A stretch of DNA of 64,000 nt from the NCBI RefSeq assembly GCF_963455295.1, contig NZ_OY734020.1, positions 1,860,001 through 1,924,000 on the forward strand. The letters run 5' to 3'. The notes beneath the pieces were generated by a model. The model worked only from the letters and a program-made list of their open reading frames with translations. It did no database searches and had not been told where the DNA came from. The DNA is from Candidatus Thiodiazotropha sp. CDECU1 (lineage in GTDB: Bacteria > Pseudomonadota > Gammaproteobacteria > Chromatiales > Chromatiaceae). Of the stretch, positions 34,540 to 45,314 are shown piece after piece. Position 1 is the stretch's first letter. Each line of letters opens with the position of its first letter. The position numbers were made by a program, and so were the translations under genes.

Positions 34540-34764
34540 ATGGCACGTTTTTTCCGACGTAAGAAATATTGCCGCTTTACTGCGGAGGGCATCAGCGAGA
34601 TCGATTACAAGGATTTGAATCTTCTCAAGGCCTATGTCAGTGAGAGTGGCAAGATCGTTCCCAGCCGGATTACCGGTACCAAGGCAAAGTATCAACGACA
34701 GCTTGCGACTGCTATCAAGCGGGCACGCTATCTGGCACTACTGCCCTATACCGATCAGCACTAA
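34540..34764 (+). CDS. rpsR: 30S ribosomal protein S18
   Basis: 74 aa from ATG 34540: [49 protein letters not shown] and [14 protein letters not shown] are diagnostic of S18, which pairs with S6 on the 30S platform. It lies 11 bp after rpsF. Confidence 0.97.
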   Translation: MARFFRRKKYCRFTAEGISEIDYKDLNLLKAYVSESGKIVPSRITGTKAKYQRQLATAIKRARYLALLPYTDQH

Positions 34765-34795
34765 GGGGGACTCATACCTGCCGGAGTAGCGGAAC

Positions 34796-35701
34796 ATGAA
34801 AGCATTGGCATCCTTTGTGATGCGTGGGCCGTCCCAGTCAGCAATGGCTACCACTGCCCTGACTATGCTGTCTCTGATATTTCCGTTGATCGGCATTGTA
34901 GGCAGCGCCTGCGTAGGATTGGTGTTCCTGCGTCAGGGGGCATCAGCCGGGATTAAAACATTACTTCTATCCACATTGGCCATAGCCTTGTTGATGGTGG
35001 TGATTGTCTCTAATCCGTTACCGGCAGTGGGTGTCTTGCTGGTGCTTTGGATGCCGATCGCCATGCTTGGCATGGCGTTACGCAACACCAAGTCACTGGC
35101 GTTAACGACACAGCTGGCAATTGGATTTGGCCTGTTGGTGGTGTTGATACAGTACATGGTCCTGAGTGAGCCTGCGTTGTTTTGGCAGGAGTATCTGCAG
35201 CCCCTTGGAAAACGCTTTGTGGACAGCGGGTTGTTGGATCAGTCTCAGGGAGATCAACTGGTTGCGCAGCTATCGGTGGTGATGTGCGGGGCAGTCTCTG
35301 TGGTCTATATGCTGCAGTTGACAGCCAGCCTCTATCTCGCTCGCTGGTGGCAGGCAAGATTGTACAACCCGGGTGGATTCTCCAAGGAGTTCCATCAACT
35401 GCGGGTACATTGGATGGTCGGCGCGGTTGGGGCATTGGCCTTATCGCTCTTGCTCATGCCCGCCGGGAATGTACCAGCCCTGCTCAACTGCGTGGGTGCG
35501 GTGTTCCTGGGGGTGCTGTTTTTACAGGGCTTGGCGGTTGCTCACGGTGTGTTCAAGGGAATGAAATCGGCGCAACTCTGGTTGGTATTGGTCTACATAA
35601 TGCTGATTATGTTCATGCCACAGATGGTGATGGTTTTAACCAGTATCGGTCTGATGGATGTTTGGATAAATTTTCGAGCCCGCTTCAAACAGCGCGGGTA
35701 A
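34796..35701 (+). CDS. DUF2232 integral membrane protein
   Basis: A 301-aa, very hydrophobic protein with about eight membrane helices and few charged residues. Its place between rpsR and rplI is where many gammaproteobacteria carry a DUF2232 (YybS-like) membrane protein, possibly the S component of an ECF-like transporter; that role is not established. No motifs give a substrate. Confidence 0.8.
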   Translation: MKALASFVMRGPSQSAMATTALTMLSLIFPLIGIVGSACVGLVFLRQGASAGIKTLLLSTLAIALLMVVIVSNPLPAVGVLLVLWMPIAMLGMALRNTKSLALTTQLAIGFGLLVVLIQYMVLSEPALFWQEYLQPLGKRFVDSGLLDQSQGDQLVAQLSVVMCGAVSVVYMLQLTASLYLARWWQARLYNPGGFSKEFHQLRVHWMVGAVGALALSLLLMPAGNVPALLNCVGAVFLGVLFLQGLAVAHGVFKGMKSAQLWLVLVYIMLIMFMPQMVMVLTSIGLMDVWINFRARFKQRG

Positions 35702-35771
35702 GAACAGGTTGCTGGTGTGGCATTGAAGGCACCCGGCAACCGATGATTTGACCTATAGAAAGGTGGTTACA

Positions 35772-36221
35772 ATGGAAATTATTCTATTGCAGAAAGTGGA
35801 TAACCTGGGTGATCTGGGTGAAAAGGTGAACGTGAAGAGTGGCTATGGCCGCAACTTCCTGATTCCTTCAGGTAAAGCTGTGCCGGCGACAGAAGATAAT
35901 GTGAAGATCTTCGAGGAACGCCGGGCTGAACTGGAGAAAGATGCGGCTGAAAAGCTGAAGGTTGCGGAGGCGCGTCAAGCCAAGCTGGATGGGTTAGAGG
36001 TCTCAATTACCTGTAAGGCAGGTGAGGAAGGGCGTCTGTTCGGTTCGGTAGGTACTGCTGATATCTCTAAGATCGTTGCTGAAGCCGGTGTTGAGCTGGC
36101 TAAAAAAGAGGTGTTATTGCCAAACGGTGCATTCCGTGTTGCAGGTGAGTATGAGGTCGATCTGCATCTACACGCCGACGTGAATGCCAAAATCAAACTG
36201 ACGATTGTTCCTGAAGCTTAA
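35772..36221 (+). CDS. rplI: 50S ribosomal protein L9
   Basis: 149 aa from ATG 35772, with AAGGTGG upstream; an in-frame start further up is unlikely. N-terminal signature [37 protein letters not shown], long central helix and C-terminal RNA-binding domain ([28 protein letters not shown]). Confidence 0.97.
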   Translation: MEIILLQKVDNLGDLGEKVNVKSGYGRNFLIPSGKAVPATEDNVKIFEERRAELEKDAAEKLKVAEARQAKLDGLEVSITCKAGEEGRLFGSVGTADISKIVAEAGVELAKKEVLLPNGAFRVAGEYEVDLHLHADVNAKIKLTIVPEA

Positions 36222-36249
36222 ACAGCAGCAGGTCAACTTCGCTTGAGTT

Positions 36250-36271
36250 GTAGGGTGCGGCTTGCCGCACC
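36250..36271. repeat. REP-like hairpin, copy 4
   Basis: Same 22-nt unit as at 2108 and 16193, 28 bp after rplI. It is followed within 10 bases by CTTTTTTA, so it may end part of the ribosomal transcript before dnaB. Confidence 0.75.
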
Positions 36272-36453
36272 CTGACAGCTTTTTTACGTTCATTTACTGT
36301 CGTTGGCGTCCGTTAGCGACTAATTTTCCCATTTTTGCAGTTTTTGCTCAGAGCGGCTTTGTTGCTGCATCAGCTTTCCTAGGTCAGCGCAATCCCGTAT
36401 CCTTACAGGTCGATTCGGCAAATTCGCACCACCTCATCCGTAGATCAAAATTG

Positions 36454-37860
36454 ATGTCAGAAACCGCCTATCCTGAAGAGCTACCACCCTATCCGGATCA
36501 CGATACTCGTGCCATCAAGGTACCGCCGCACTCGATTCAAGCGGAACAGTCGGTATTGGGTGGACTAATGCTGGATAATGCCAGTTGGGACAAGGTGGCG
36601 GACCAGGTTGTGGAGAGTGATTTCTACCGCAAGGAGCACCGCCTGATTTTTAACGCCATCTCCGCCCAGGCCGAAGAGAGTCAGCCATTCGACGTGGTGA
36701 CCCTGGCAGAGCACCTGGAACGTAAAGAGGCCCTTGAAGACGGCGGCGGACTCCCCTATCTGGTTCGCCTGGTGGAAGAGACTCCCAGCGCGGCCAACAT
36801 CAAATCCTACGCCAGTATAGTCCGCGAGTATTCCGTGATGCGGCAACTGATCTCTGTGGGTACGGATATCTCGGACAGCGCGTTTCATCCACTGGGCAGG
36901 AAAGCGGAAGAGCTACTCGACAATGCCGAGCGCAAGGTCTTCGAGATCGCCGAGCAGACCACAAAAGGGAAGGGTGGATTCGCCCCGATCAAGTCCCTCC
37001 TGACCAAGGCGGTGGACAGGATAGAGACACTCTTCCAGCAGGATGAACCGATCACCGGACTCGGCACCGGTTTCACCGATTTCGACCAGATGACCTCCGG
37101 TCTGCAGCATGCTGATCTGATCATCGTCGCGGGACGTCCCTCCATGGGTAAAACCACCTTTGCAATGAATATTGCAGAGAATGTGGCCATTCAAGGGGGC
37201 AAACCGGTGGCGGTATTCAGCATGGAGATGCCGGGGGATGCATTGGCGATGCGTATGATGTCTTCCCTGGGACGTATCGATCAGCTCCGGGTACGCACGG
37301 GAAAACTCGATGATGATGAGTGGCCGCGGCTCTCATCGGCGGTTAGCATGTTGGCGGAGACTTCTCTCTTCATCGATGATACACCGGCCTTGTCTCCAAC
37401 GGAGGTGCGTGCCCGTGCACGGCGCCTCAAGCGTGAGCATAGCGATCTGGGTCTGATCGTCATCGACTATCTGCAATTGATGCAGGCCCCGGGTGAAGGG
37501 GAGAATCGTACCAATGAGATATCCGCCATATCCCGCTCACTCAAGGCCTTGGCCAAAGAGTTGGATGTGCCGGTGATTGCACTCTCCCAGCTCAATCGAA
37601 GTCTCGAGCAACGCACCAATAAACGCCCCATCATGTCCGATCTGCGTGAATCAGGTGCCATCGAGCAGGATGCGGATCTCATCGTCTTTATCTATCGGGA
37701 TGAGGTATATAACGAGGATAGCCCGGATAAGGGCATCGCCGAGATTATTATCGGTAAGCAGCGTAACGGACCGATTGGCACCACCCGTCTGACCTTTCTT
37801 GGCAAATACACCAAATTTGAAAATTACACTGACGATATTTATGCAGACGAGGGTTATTGA
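36454..37860 (+). CDS. dnaB: Replicative DNA helicase
   Basis: 468 aa from ATG 36454 (a longer open frame upstream runs through the REP hairpin and is not coding). N-terminal domain PPHSIQAEQSVLGGLM, linker helix, then the RecA-like motor: Walker A GRPSMGKTTFAMNIA, Walker B LGLIVIDYLQLM, and the C-terminal DLRESGAIEQDADLI with IYRDEVY. Hexameric helicase at the replication fork. Confidence 0.97.
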   Translation: MSETAYPEELPPYPDHDTRAIKVPPHSIQAEQSVLGGLMLDNASWDKVADQVVESDFYRKEHRLIFNAISAQAEESQPFDVVTLAEHLERKEALEDGGGLPYLVRLVEETPSAANIKSYASIVREYSVMRQLISVGTDISDSAFHPLGRKAEELLDNAERKVFEIAEQTTKGKGGFAPIKSLLTKAVDRIETLFQQDEPITGLGTGFTDFDQMTSGLQHADLIIVAGRPSMGKTTFAMNIAENVAIQGGKPVAVFSMEMPGDALAMRMMSSLGRIDQLRVRTGKLDDDEWPRLSSAVSMLAETSLFIDDTPALSPTEVRARARRLKREHSDLGLIVIDYLQLMQAPGEGENRTNEISAISRSLKALAKELDVPVIALSQLNRSLEQRTNKRPIMSDLRESGAIEQDADLIVFIYRDEVYNEDSPDKGIAEIIIGKQRNGPIGTTRLTFLGKYTKFENYTDDIYADEGY

Positions 37861-38960
37861 TGGGGTATGCCCCTCAGGCCAGAATCGACCACGCGGCCCT
37901 TGGTCATAACCTGAAGCGGGCAAAAGCAGCCGCGAAGGATCGCAAGGTATGGGCCGTGATCAAGGCGGATGGTTATGGCCATGGCATGCTGCGTGTCGCC
38001 CCCACCCTTGCCCAGGCCGATGGCTTGGCTGTGGCGCGACTCGGTGAGGCCATGGCGCTGCGTAGTGCGGTGATCACCCAACCCATCCTGGTGCTGGGTG
38101 GTTGTTATAGCGAGGCTGAATACAAGCAGGCTGCCGAGGCGAGACTTGAGATCGTGCTGCATCATATTTCGCAGCTGAAGATCCTGGAGAAGACAGGGCT
38201 AAAGCGACAATCCTTGAAGCTTTGGATCAAGCTCGATACCGGCATGCACAGGTTGGGTTTCACGGCGCAAGAAATCGGCGCTGTGGTTACTGCATTGCAG
38301 GCGAATCCTGCAGTTGCCGGGATTAACCTGATGACCCATCTGGCAAACGCGGATGACAGAAATGATCCCGCCACCGGGGCCCAGTGCAGCCTGTTCGAGT
38401 CACTCGATCTTAGTTGCTTCAATGCCTGTTCCATTGCCAATTCAGCTGGTCTTTTGGGTCATCCCGGATCACTGATGGATTGGGTGCGTCCGGGGATCAT
38501 GCTGTACGGCGTATCGCCATTCATCGATTCAACAGCCGGTGATGAAGATCTGCTGCCGGTGATGACCCTGCAGAGCCGTGTGATTGCTGTCAAACACTGC
38601 CAGGCCGGTGAGCGTGTCGGCTACGGCGGTACCTTCACTTGCCCGACGGCAATGCCCTTGGCGGTAATCGCAATTGGCTATGGTGATGGCTATCCCCGCC
38701 ATGCCCCCGCTGGCACCCCCGTACTGGTGTCGGGAAAGCGCCTGCCCCTGATAGGTCGGGTATCCATGGATATGATCTGTGTCGATGCACGGGATCTGCC
38801 CAGCGTGAAGGTGGGAGACAGGGCCGTACTCTGGGGCAGGGGACTGCCGGTTGAAGAGATTGCCGCCGCCGCGGGAACCATTGCTTACGAATTGCTGTGT
38901 GGTGTCAAACGGCGGGTTGAGTTCGTCGACATAAACATAGACGCAGATGAGGTGGGCTGA
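37860..38960 (+). CDS. alr: Alanine racemase
   Basis: 366 aa from ATG 37860, overlapping the dnaB stop. PLP-lysine in VWAVIKADGYGHGM, catalytic tyrosine in GERVGYGGTFTC, and GRVSMDMICVD near the C-terminal barrel. Supplies D-alanine for peptidoglycan. The ATG/TGA overlap continues with radA. Confidence 0.96.
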   Translation: MGYAPQARIDHAALGHNLKRAKAAAKDRKVWAVIKADGYGHGMLRVAPTLAQADGLAVARLGEAMALRSAVITQPILVLGGCYSEAEYKQAAEARLEIVLHHISQLKILEKTGLKRQSLKLWIKLDTGMHRLGFTAQEIGAVVTALQANPAVAGINLMTHLANADDRNDPATGAQCSLFESLDLSCFNACSIANSAGLLGHPGSLMDWVRPGIMLYGVSPFIDSTAGDEDLLPVMTLQSRVIAVKHCQAGERVGYGGTFTCPTAMPLAVIAIGYGDGYPRHAPAGTPVLVSGKRLPLIGRVSMDMICVDARDLPSVKVGDRAVLWGRGLPVEEIAAAAGTIAYELLCGVKRRVEFVDINIDADEVG

Positions 38961-40336
38961 TGGCTCAAGGTAGCAAGCGTCAGGCGAAATCATTCTATGT
39001 CTGCCGGGATTGTGGCGCGAGCTTTCCAAAGTGGGCTGGGCAGTGTTCAGAGTGTCAAGCCTGGAACTCCCTGGAAGAGAGTCTTGCCGCACCTGTCTCA
39101 GCTGCGAACAGTCGCTATAGCGGTTACACCGGAGAGACATCGACACAGATCCTGAGCCTGACCGATGTGGAGGGTGAGCAGGAGCTGCGATCGTCCACCG
39201 GGAGTTCGGAACTCGACCGGGTTTTGGGGGGTGGACTTGTCGAAGGCTCCGTGGTCCTGATTGGTGGCGATCCAGGTATCGGGAAATCGACCCTGTTGAT
39301 TCAGACCCTGGCACGTCTGTCCGAATCCATGTGCACCCTCTATGTTTCGGGGGAGGAGTCGCCGCGTCAGCTTTCGTTGCGTGCCAAGCGCCTGGGGCTG
39401 TCCGCGGAAAAGTTGCGGCTGTTACCCGAGACCTGTGTCGAAAGGATCATCGCCGCTGCGCAGCGGGAGCGTCCTCAGGTGTTGGTGGTGGACTCGATCC
39501 AGACCATGTATACCGAGTTATTGCAATCGGCGCCCGGGTCTGTCTCGCAAGTGAGGGAGGCGGCTGCGCAACTGGTGCATTTCGCCAAGCGCTGTGGGAC
39601 GGCGGTATTTCTGGTCGGACATGTCACCAAGGAGGGTAACCTGGCGGGTCCCCGGGTGTTGGAACATATGGTGGATAGCGTACTCTATTTCGAGGGCGAG
39701 GCGGGCAGTCAGTTTCGTCTTATCCGCACCATAAAAAACCGTTACGGCGCAGTCAATGAGCTGGGCGTCTTCGCCATGACAGATAAGGGCTTGAAGGAGG
39801 TCAGCAATCCTTCGGCGATCTTCCTCTCACGCCAGGCGGAAACGGTGCCGGGGAGTATCATCCTGGTCACCCGCGAGGGTACGCGTCCACTGCTGGTGGA
39901 AGTTCAGGTTCTGGTTGATGAGAGTCCGTTGGCTAATCCACGCCGGGTAACCCTGGGTTTGGAACAGAACAGGCTCTCCATGTTGTTGGCGGTGCTGCAT
40001 CGCCACTGCGGCATTGGGATGTTCGATCAGGACGTCTATGTGAATGTGGTTGGTGGGGTGCGCATCACTGAGACCGCTTCAGACCTGGCCGTTTTGATGG
40101 CGGCCCTCTCCAGTTTTCGCAATCGTCCCATCGACCTGGGATTGGTCGTTTTTGGCGAAGTGGGTTTGACGGGAGAGATCAGGCCGGTACCCAATGGTCA
40201 GGAACGCCTGCGCGAGGCGGCCAAACACGGCTTCAAGCATGCGGTCGTGCCACGCCTGAATCTACCCAAGCAGCCAATCCCGGGACTGCAAGTGACAGGG
40301 GTTGATAAATTATCCGATGTATTGGAGCTTGGTTAA
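38960..40336 (+). CDS. radA: DNA repair protein RadA
   Basis: 458 aa. N-terminal zinc finger (CRDCG...CSECQAWNS), Walker A GDPGIGKSTLL, KNRYGAVNELGVF (RadA-specific), and a C-terminal Lon-like domain (DVYVNVVGGVRITETASDLAVLMA). Helps branch migration during recombination. Starts by overlap with the alr stop. Confidence 0.97.
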   Translation: MAQGSKRQAKSFYVCRDCGASFPKWAGQCSECQAWNSLEESLAAPVSAANSRYSGYTGETSTQILSLTDVEGEQELRSSTGSSELDRVLGGGLVEGSVVLIGGDPGIGKSTLLIQTLARLSESMCTLYVSGEESPRQLSLRAKRLGLSAEKLRLLPETCVERIIAAAQRERPQVLVVDSIQTMYTELLQSAPGSVSQVREAAAQLVHFAKRCGTAVFLVGHVTKEGNLAGPRVLEHMVDSVLYFEGEAGSQFRLIRTIKNRYGAVNELGVFAMTDKGLKEVSNPSAIFLSRQAETVPGSIILVTREGTRPLLVEVQVLVDESPLANPRRVTLGLEQNRLSMLLAVLHRHCGIGMFDQDVYVNVVGGVRITETASDLAVLMAALSSFRNRPIDLGLVVFGEVGLTGEIRPVPNGQERLREAAKHGFKHAVVPRLNLPKQPIPGLQVTGVDKLSDVLELG

Positions 40337-40349
40337 CATTCTTAGGTGC

Positions 40350-40369
40350 ATGGGGTACTCTTACCCCAT
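40350..40369. terminator. Perfect 8-bp hairpin between radA and coaBC
   Basis: ATGGGGTA-CTCT-TACCCCAT, 13 bp after the radA stop and 20 bp before the coaBC start. There is no T-run behind it, so it is either a weak terminator, an mRNA-stability element or a control on coaBC. Confidence 0.4.
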
Positions 40370-40389
40370 CTCAGGATAATTGAGACGTG

Positions 40390-41592
40390 ATGTCTGGATT
40401 AGCAAACAAAAAGATCCTGTTAGGGGTGACCGGTGGTATTGCCTGCTATAAGAGTGCGGTGCTGCTGCGGGCCTTACAATCTGCGGGGGCTGAAGTGCGT
40501 GTGGTCATGACCCCGGCAGCACAGGCGTTTGTCACCCCGCTCACCTTCCAGGCCCTTTCAGGGCATCCAGTCTATACCGAACTTCTCGATCCAGCCCAGG
40601 AAGCGGCAATGGATCATATCTCACTTGCACGCTGGGCCGACCTGGTAATGATTGCACCGGCCACTGCGGATTTTATGGCCCGTGTTGCGACAGGACAGGC
40701 AAATGACCTGTTGGCAACTCTCTGCCTGGCTACCGAGACTCAGATAGTGTTGGCGCCTGCGATGAACCGGCAGATGTGGCTGAATTCGGCAACCCAGGAT
40801 AATCTGCAACGTCTGATTCAACGGGGTTATCTCTGCTGGGGACCGGATGATGGGGCGCAGGCCTGTGGTGAAACTGGACCGGGGCGAATGTTGGAACCCG
40901 AGGCATTATGCCAACTTGTAGAGAACTATTTCAGTCCGGGTACGCTGCAGGGTGTCAAGGTGCTGATCACGGCAGGCGCAACCAGGGAACCGATCGATCC
41001 CGTGCGCTATGTGGGAAATCGCAGTTCGGGGAAGATGGGGTACGCAGTGGCGGAATCGATGCGTGATTTAGGTGCTGAAGTTACCCTTGTGAGCGGTCCG
41101 ACAGCACTTACCTCACCATCTAAAATCACCACTATTCAGGTTGAAACGGCAGCTGAAATGTATTCCTCGGTCATGGCGCATGTTGATAATTGTGATATTT
41201 TTATCGCTGTTGCTGCAGTCGCCGATTATCGTCCGAACCACATTGCCTCCAATAAGATCAAGAAAAATAAAGAGATACTAGCACTGGAACTTGTGAAGAA
41301 TCCCGATATACTCGCTGAAGTGGCGGCTAAAAATGATCCACCATTCACAGTGGGCTTTGCTGCTGAGACAGACCAGGTTGAGCAGTATGCCGATGAAAAA
41401 CGTCGTCGCAAACAGTTGGATATGATAGCTGCGAATAGGGTTGGTAGCAGGGTAGGTGGATTTGAGTCTGACCAGAATGCACTACTCTTGTTATGGCAGG
41501 ATGGTCGAGAGGAGTTGCCGATGATGGAGAAATCCTACTTGGCTCAACGACTCGCCGAAAGGATTGCAAAGCAATTCCATGCGCGCAACTGA
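40390..41592 (+). CDS. coaBC: Bifunctional phosphopantothenoylcysteine decarboxylase/synthetase
   Basis: 400 aa from ATG 40390 (GTG three bases upstream is also possible). CoaC half: LGVTGGIACYKSAVLLR, the active-site His in MDHISLARWAD, and the flavin-binding LAPAMNRQMW motif. CoaB half: ITAGATREPIDPVRYVGNRSSGKMGYAVA and the KIKKNKE-type lysine region. Two steps of coenzyme A synthesis. Confidence 0.96.
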   Translation: MSGLANKKILLGVTGGIACYKSAVLLRALQSAGAEVRVVMTPAAQAFVTPLTFQALSGHPVYTELLDPAQEAAMDHISLARWADLVMIAPATADFMARVATGQANDLLATLCLATETQIVLAPAMNRQMWLNSATQDNLQRLIQRGYLCWGPDDGAQACGETGPGRMLEPEALCQLVENYFSPGTLQGVKVLITAGATREPIDPVRYVGNRSSGKMGYAVAESMRDLGAEVTLVSGPTALTSPSKITTIQVETAAEMYSSVMAHVDNCDIFIAVAAVADYRPNHIASNKIKKNKEILALELVKNPDILAEVAAKNDPPFTVGFAAETDQVEQYADEKRRRKQLDMIAANRVGSRVGGFESDQNALLLLWQDGREELPMMEKSYLAQRLAERIAKQFHARN

Positions 41593-41838
41593 AGTATCAA
41601 TATTCAATCAGTACCAGGGAGAGCGCTGATTATAGGTTTGGGGTTATGCTGGATTGATGCACAAAACTAGCGCGCTATGGAACTGAAGTGCCTGCTATTC
41701 GAATCAATCGGATGTTGAGTAGACTTTTACCAGCTGTCCTGGAATAAGTGGAATTTTTTAAAGCAGTTTATAATTTGTATTCAACATGGTTGTTACTGAA
41801 TGGATTTTCAGAACACCTAGCCTGATCCAGGAAATATT

Positions 41839-44352
41839 ATGGGGTTTCTAAAACGTGGTGGGGAGAAGGATAATCTACAGAGCGGTGGTCGCACCATACG
41901 CGGCTATTGGCTACTGGGGGTTCTAGCGCTTCTGGTATTGACGGCAATTGCCTGGTCCTACCTGGTGTATCAGAATCTGACCTCCACTCAGACAAGCGAC
42001 AAGCAACAGGTAAAGTCTACAGCTCAGTTACTCGCCGGATCCATCTCGTCCAACCTGCAACAACGCTTGGCACTGATCCAGGGTTTGGCTCGTCAACCCG
42101 GCCTGGCGGACTCTTTCAATGCTTTCGATGAGGGCGGATTACCCGCCCAGCAAGCCAGACTTGCGCGACTGGTTCCCGATGCGTTGCAGCTAAGGCTACT
42201 GCCCGTAGATTACAATGAGCCTGATACGAGCGAGATGCCAAATATGGGCTATGCATCCTTGCTGCTTTTAAGAAAGGCAGAGAAGAGTGATGTTGTACTG
42301 CCTGCAGAGTTGCATCAGTCTGGTACGCCGCATCAGCATATCGCAATTGCCAGTGCTATTACCTCCGATCAGGTCGGCGATGTTGCCGGGGTACTTCATG
42401 TCGCATATTCATTGGATATGTTGAAAAATCTCATCCGCAGGGTTGAGAATCTCCCTGGCCGTATAGAGGTGCAACAGGCGCTTTCTGACAAAGACCCGCT
42501 GGTCATTGTCGGAAAGGGGGACGAGTCTGCCACCGGCACCAAAGCGGATGGTGTGGTACCAGTCAAAGGATCAATCTGGCAGGTTGCCTATTGGGGTGGA
42601 ACAGGTGTTCAGTTCAATCTGATGGACAACCTGTTATTGGTTGCACCCGGCCTGCTTCTGTTTTTAATCACAGCGCTTTTTCTGCTTCGTTTCAGCCAAC
42701 AGATGACGAATGCCCTCAAGCGCGACCAGCAGACGATACTGTCCTTAGTGGAGGCATTGGTCGTTGGTCGCCCACCCAGAGTTCAACCCGCGCAATTGGG
42801 CGATCTACAATCTACCTTGGAGGTGATGGAGCATCAGATCAAGGAGTTTCGTTCATCTCAGGTTGAGAAGAGTAAATCGAAGCGGGTCATGGCTGCCAGC
42901 GATAATGGTTTGGGTATCAATATCGACGAAGTGGTGGCAAAAACACCAGTGGATATACCATTGGATGGCAGTGCCCATGTAGATATTCCCGCTGCGATAT
43001 TCAGGGCCTACGATATTCGTGGCATTGTAGGTGAAACCCTGACCGAAGAGATTGTTTCCCTGCTGGGTCAAGGGTATGGCAGTGAGATCTTTGAGAAAGG
43101 GTATCAGTCGGTAGTGGTCGCCCGCGACACGCGAAATTCCAGTGAGCGCCTGCAGAGTGCCTTGATACAGGGATTGCAAGCGAGCGGTCGCGATGTGATC
43201 GATATCGGTATGGTGCCTACACCGCTGCTTTACTACGCCGTGCACGAGTTGGATGCAGAGTGTGGTGTGATGGTGACCGGCAGTCATAATCCCCTGCAAT
43301 ATAACGGGCTCAAAATGGTGACCGGCGGTAACAGCCCTAGCCAGGATGAGATTCAGGATCTGCGGCGGCATATCGATGCCGGCCAACTGCTGCAAGGTGA
43401 AGGTTCCTTCGATTCCCAAGAGGTTGTCAACGACTATATCGAGCGGGTGATTTCCGATACCCGGCTCGGGCAGCCGCTCAAGGTCGTGGTTGATTGCGGT
43501 AATGGCGCTGCATCTGTAGTAGCCCCCGAACTCTATCGGCAGTTGGGGTGTGAGGTTGTTGAACTCTATTGCTCACCCGCTGGTGATTTTCCCAATCATC
43601 ACCCGGATCCCGGCGATCCAAAAAATATGCAGGATCTGCAACGGGCAGTCGTCGAGCATCAAGCGGCGCTAGGTATCGCCTTCGATGGTGACGGCGATCG
43701 TATCGGCGTGGTTGACTCATCCGGCAAATTGATTTGGCCGGATCGACTGCTGATGTATCTGGCTATTGACATACTGACCCGCGAACCGGGTGGCGACATC
43801 ATCTACGACGTTAAATGTACCCGCCATCTCGCCAACATCGTTCTCTCCAATGGTGGGCGCCCGCTGATGTGGAAGAGCGGGCATTCGATGATGAAAGCGA
43901 AGATGCAAGAGACTCATGCGCTGCTGGCGGGTGAGTTCAGTGGTCATATACTGTTTGCCGAGCGATGGTATGGTTTCGATGACGGTATCTACGTAGGTGC
44001 GCGCCTGCTTGAAATACTCTCACTCGATTACCGCACCAGTGCAGAGGTGTTCGCCGAGCTTCCTGAAAGCCTTTCAACCCCCGAGTACACCTTGGCGATG
44101 GAAGAGGGGGAGGCACAAGAGGTGATGGCAGTGATCGAAAAGTTACCTGATCTGCCTGGTGCTAGAATGGTTAAGATCGATGGTCTTCGGGCGGAGTTCG
44201 AGCAGGGATGGGGATTGGTGCGTGCATCCAATACCTCTCCTGCGCTGTTATTTCGCTTCGAAGCGAATAGCGAAGAGGATTTGGAACAAGTTCAGTCGAT
44301 CTTTCGTGATATGCTTACCAAGGTCGACCCCAAACTGCAACCACCTTTCTGA
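41839..44352 (+). CDS. algC: Phosphomannomutase/phosphoglucomutase with membrane-anchored N-terminal region
   Basis: 837 aa. Residues 1-380 hold two membrane helices (about 25-45 and 268-288) around a periplasmic or sensor-like segment; residues about 385-830 are the mutase: FRAYDIRGIVGETL, catalytic phosphoserine loop MVTGSHNPLQYNGLKM, metal loop FDGDGDRIGV, sugar loop GEFSGH and phosphate loop RASNTSP. It interconverts 1- and 6-phosphates of mannose and glucose for LPS and exopolysaccharide. The long N-terminus also occurs in re-annotated pseudomonad AlgC (from memory). The order coaBC-(dut)-algC-argB is kept, but dut is absent between coaBC and algC. Confidence 0.92.
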   Translation: MGFLKRGGEKDNLQSGGRTIRGYWLLGVLALLVLTAIAWSYLVYQNLTSTQTSDKQQVKSTAQLLAGSISSNLQQRLALIQGLARQPGLADSFNAFDEGGLPAQQARLARLVPDALQLRLLPVDYNEPDTSEMPNMGYASLLLLRKAEKSDVVLPAELHQSGTPHQHIAIASAITSDQVGDVAGVLHVAYSLDMLKNLIRRVENLPGRIEVQQALSDKDPLVIVGKGDESATGTKADGVVPVKGSIWQVAYWGGTGVQFNLMDNLLLVAPGLLLFLITALFLLRFSQQMTNALKRDQQTILSLVEALVVGRPPRVQPAQLGDLQSTLEVMEHQIKEFRSSQVEKSKSKRVMAASDNGLGINIDEVVAKTPVDIPLDGSAHVDIPAAIFRAYDIRGIVGETLTEEIVSLLGQGYGSEIFEKGYQSVVVARDTRNSSERLQSALIQGLQASGRDVIDIGMVPTPLLYYAVHELDAECGVMVTGSHNPLQYNGLKMVTGGNSPSQDEIQDLRRHIDAGQLLQGEGSFDSQEVVNDYIERVISDTRLGQPLKVVVDCGNGAASVVAPELYRQLGCEVVELYCSPAGDFPNHHPDPGDPKNMQDLQRAVVEHQAALGIAFDGDGDRIGVVDSSGKLIWPDRLLMYLAIDILTREPGGDIIYDVKCTRHLANIVLSNGGRPLMWKSGHSMMKAKMQETHALLAGEFSGHILFAERWYGFDDGIYVGARLLEILSLDYRTSAEVFAELPESLSTPEYTLAMEEGEAQEVMAVIEKLPDLPGARMVKIDGLRAEFEQGWGLVRASNTSPALLFRFEANSEEDLEQVQSIFRDMLTKVDPKLQPPF

Positions 44353-44399
44353 ACTGCCAGGAGTGGTACCCGGTGGACTGACCTGTCTTAAATTGTTAG

Positions 44400-45313
<914 letters not shown>

Positions 45314-45314
<1 letters not shown>

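Noticed and set aside
36262-36453. N-terminal extension of the dnaB frame
   Set aside because: It begins in the REP-like hairpin and T-run after rplI and has no similarity to DnaB; the ATG at 36454 gives the normal start.
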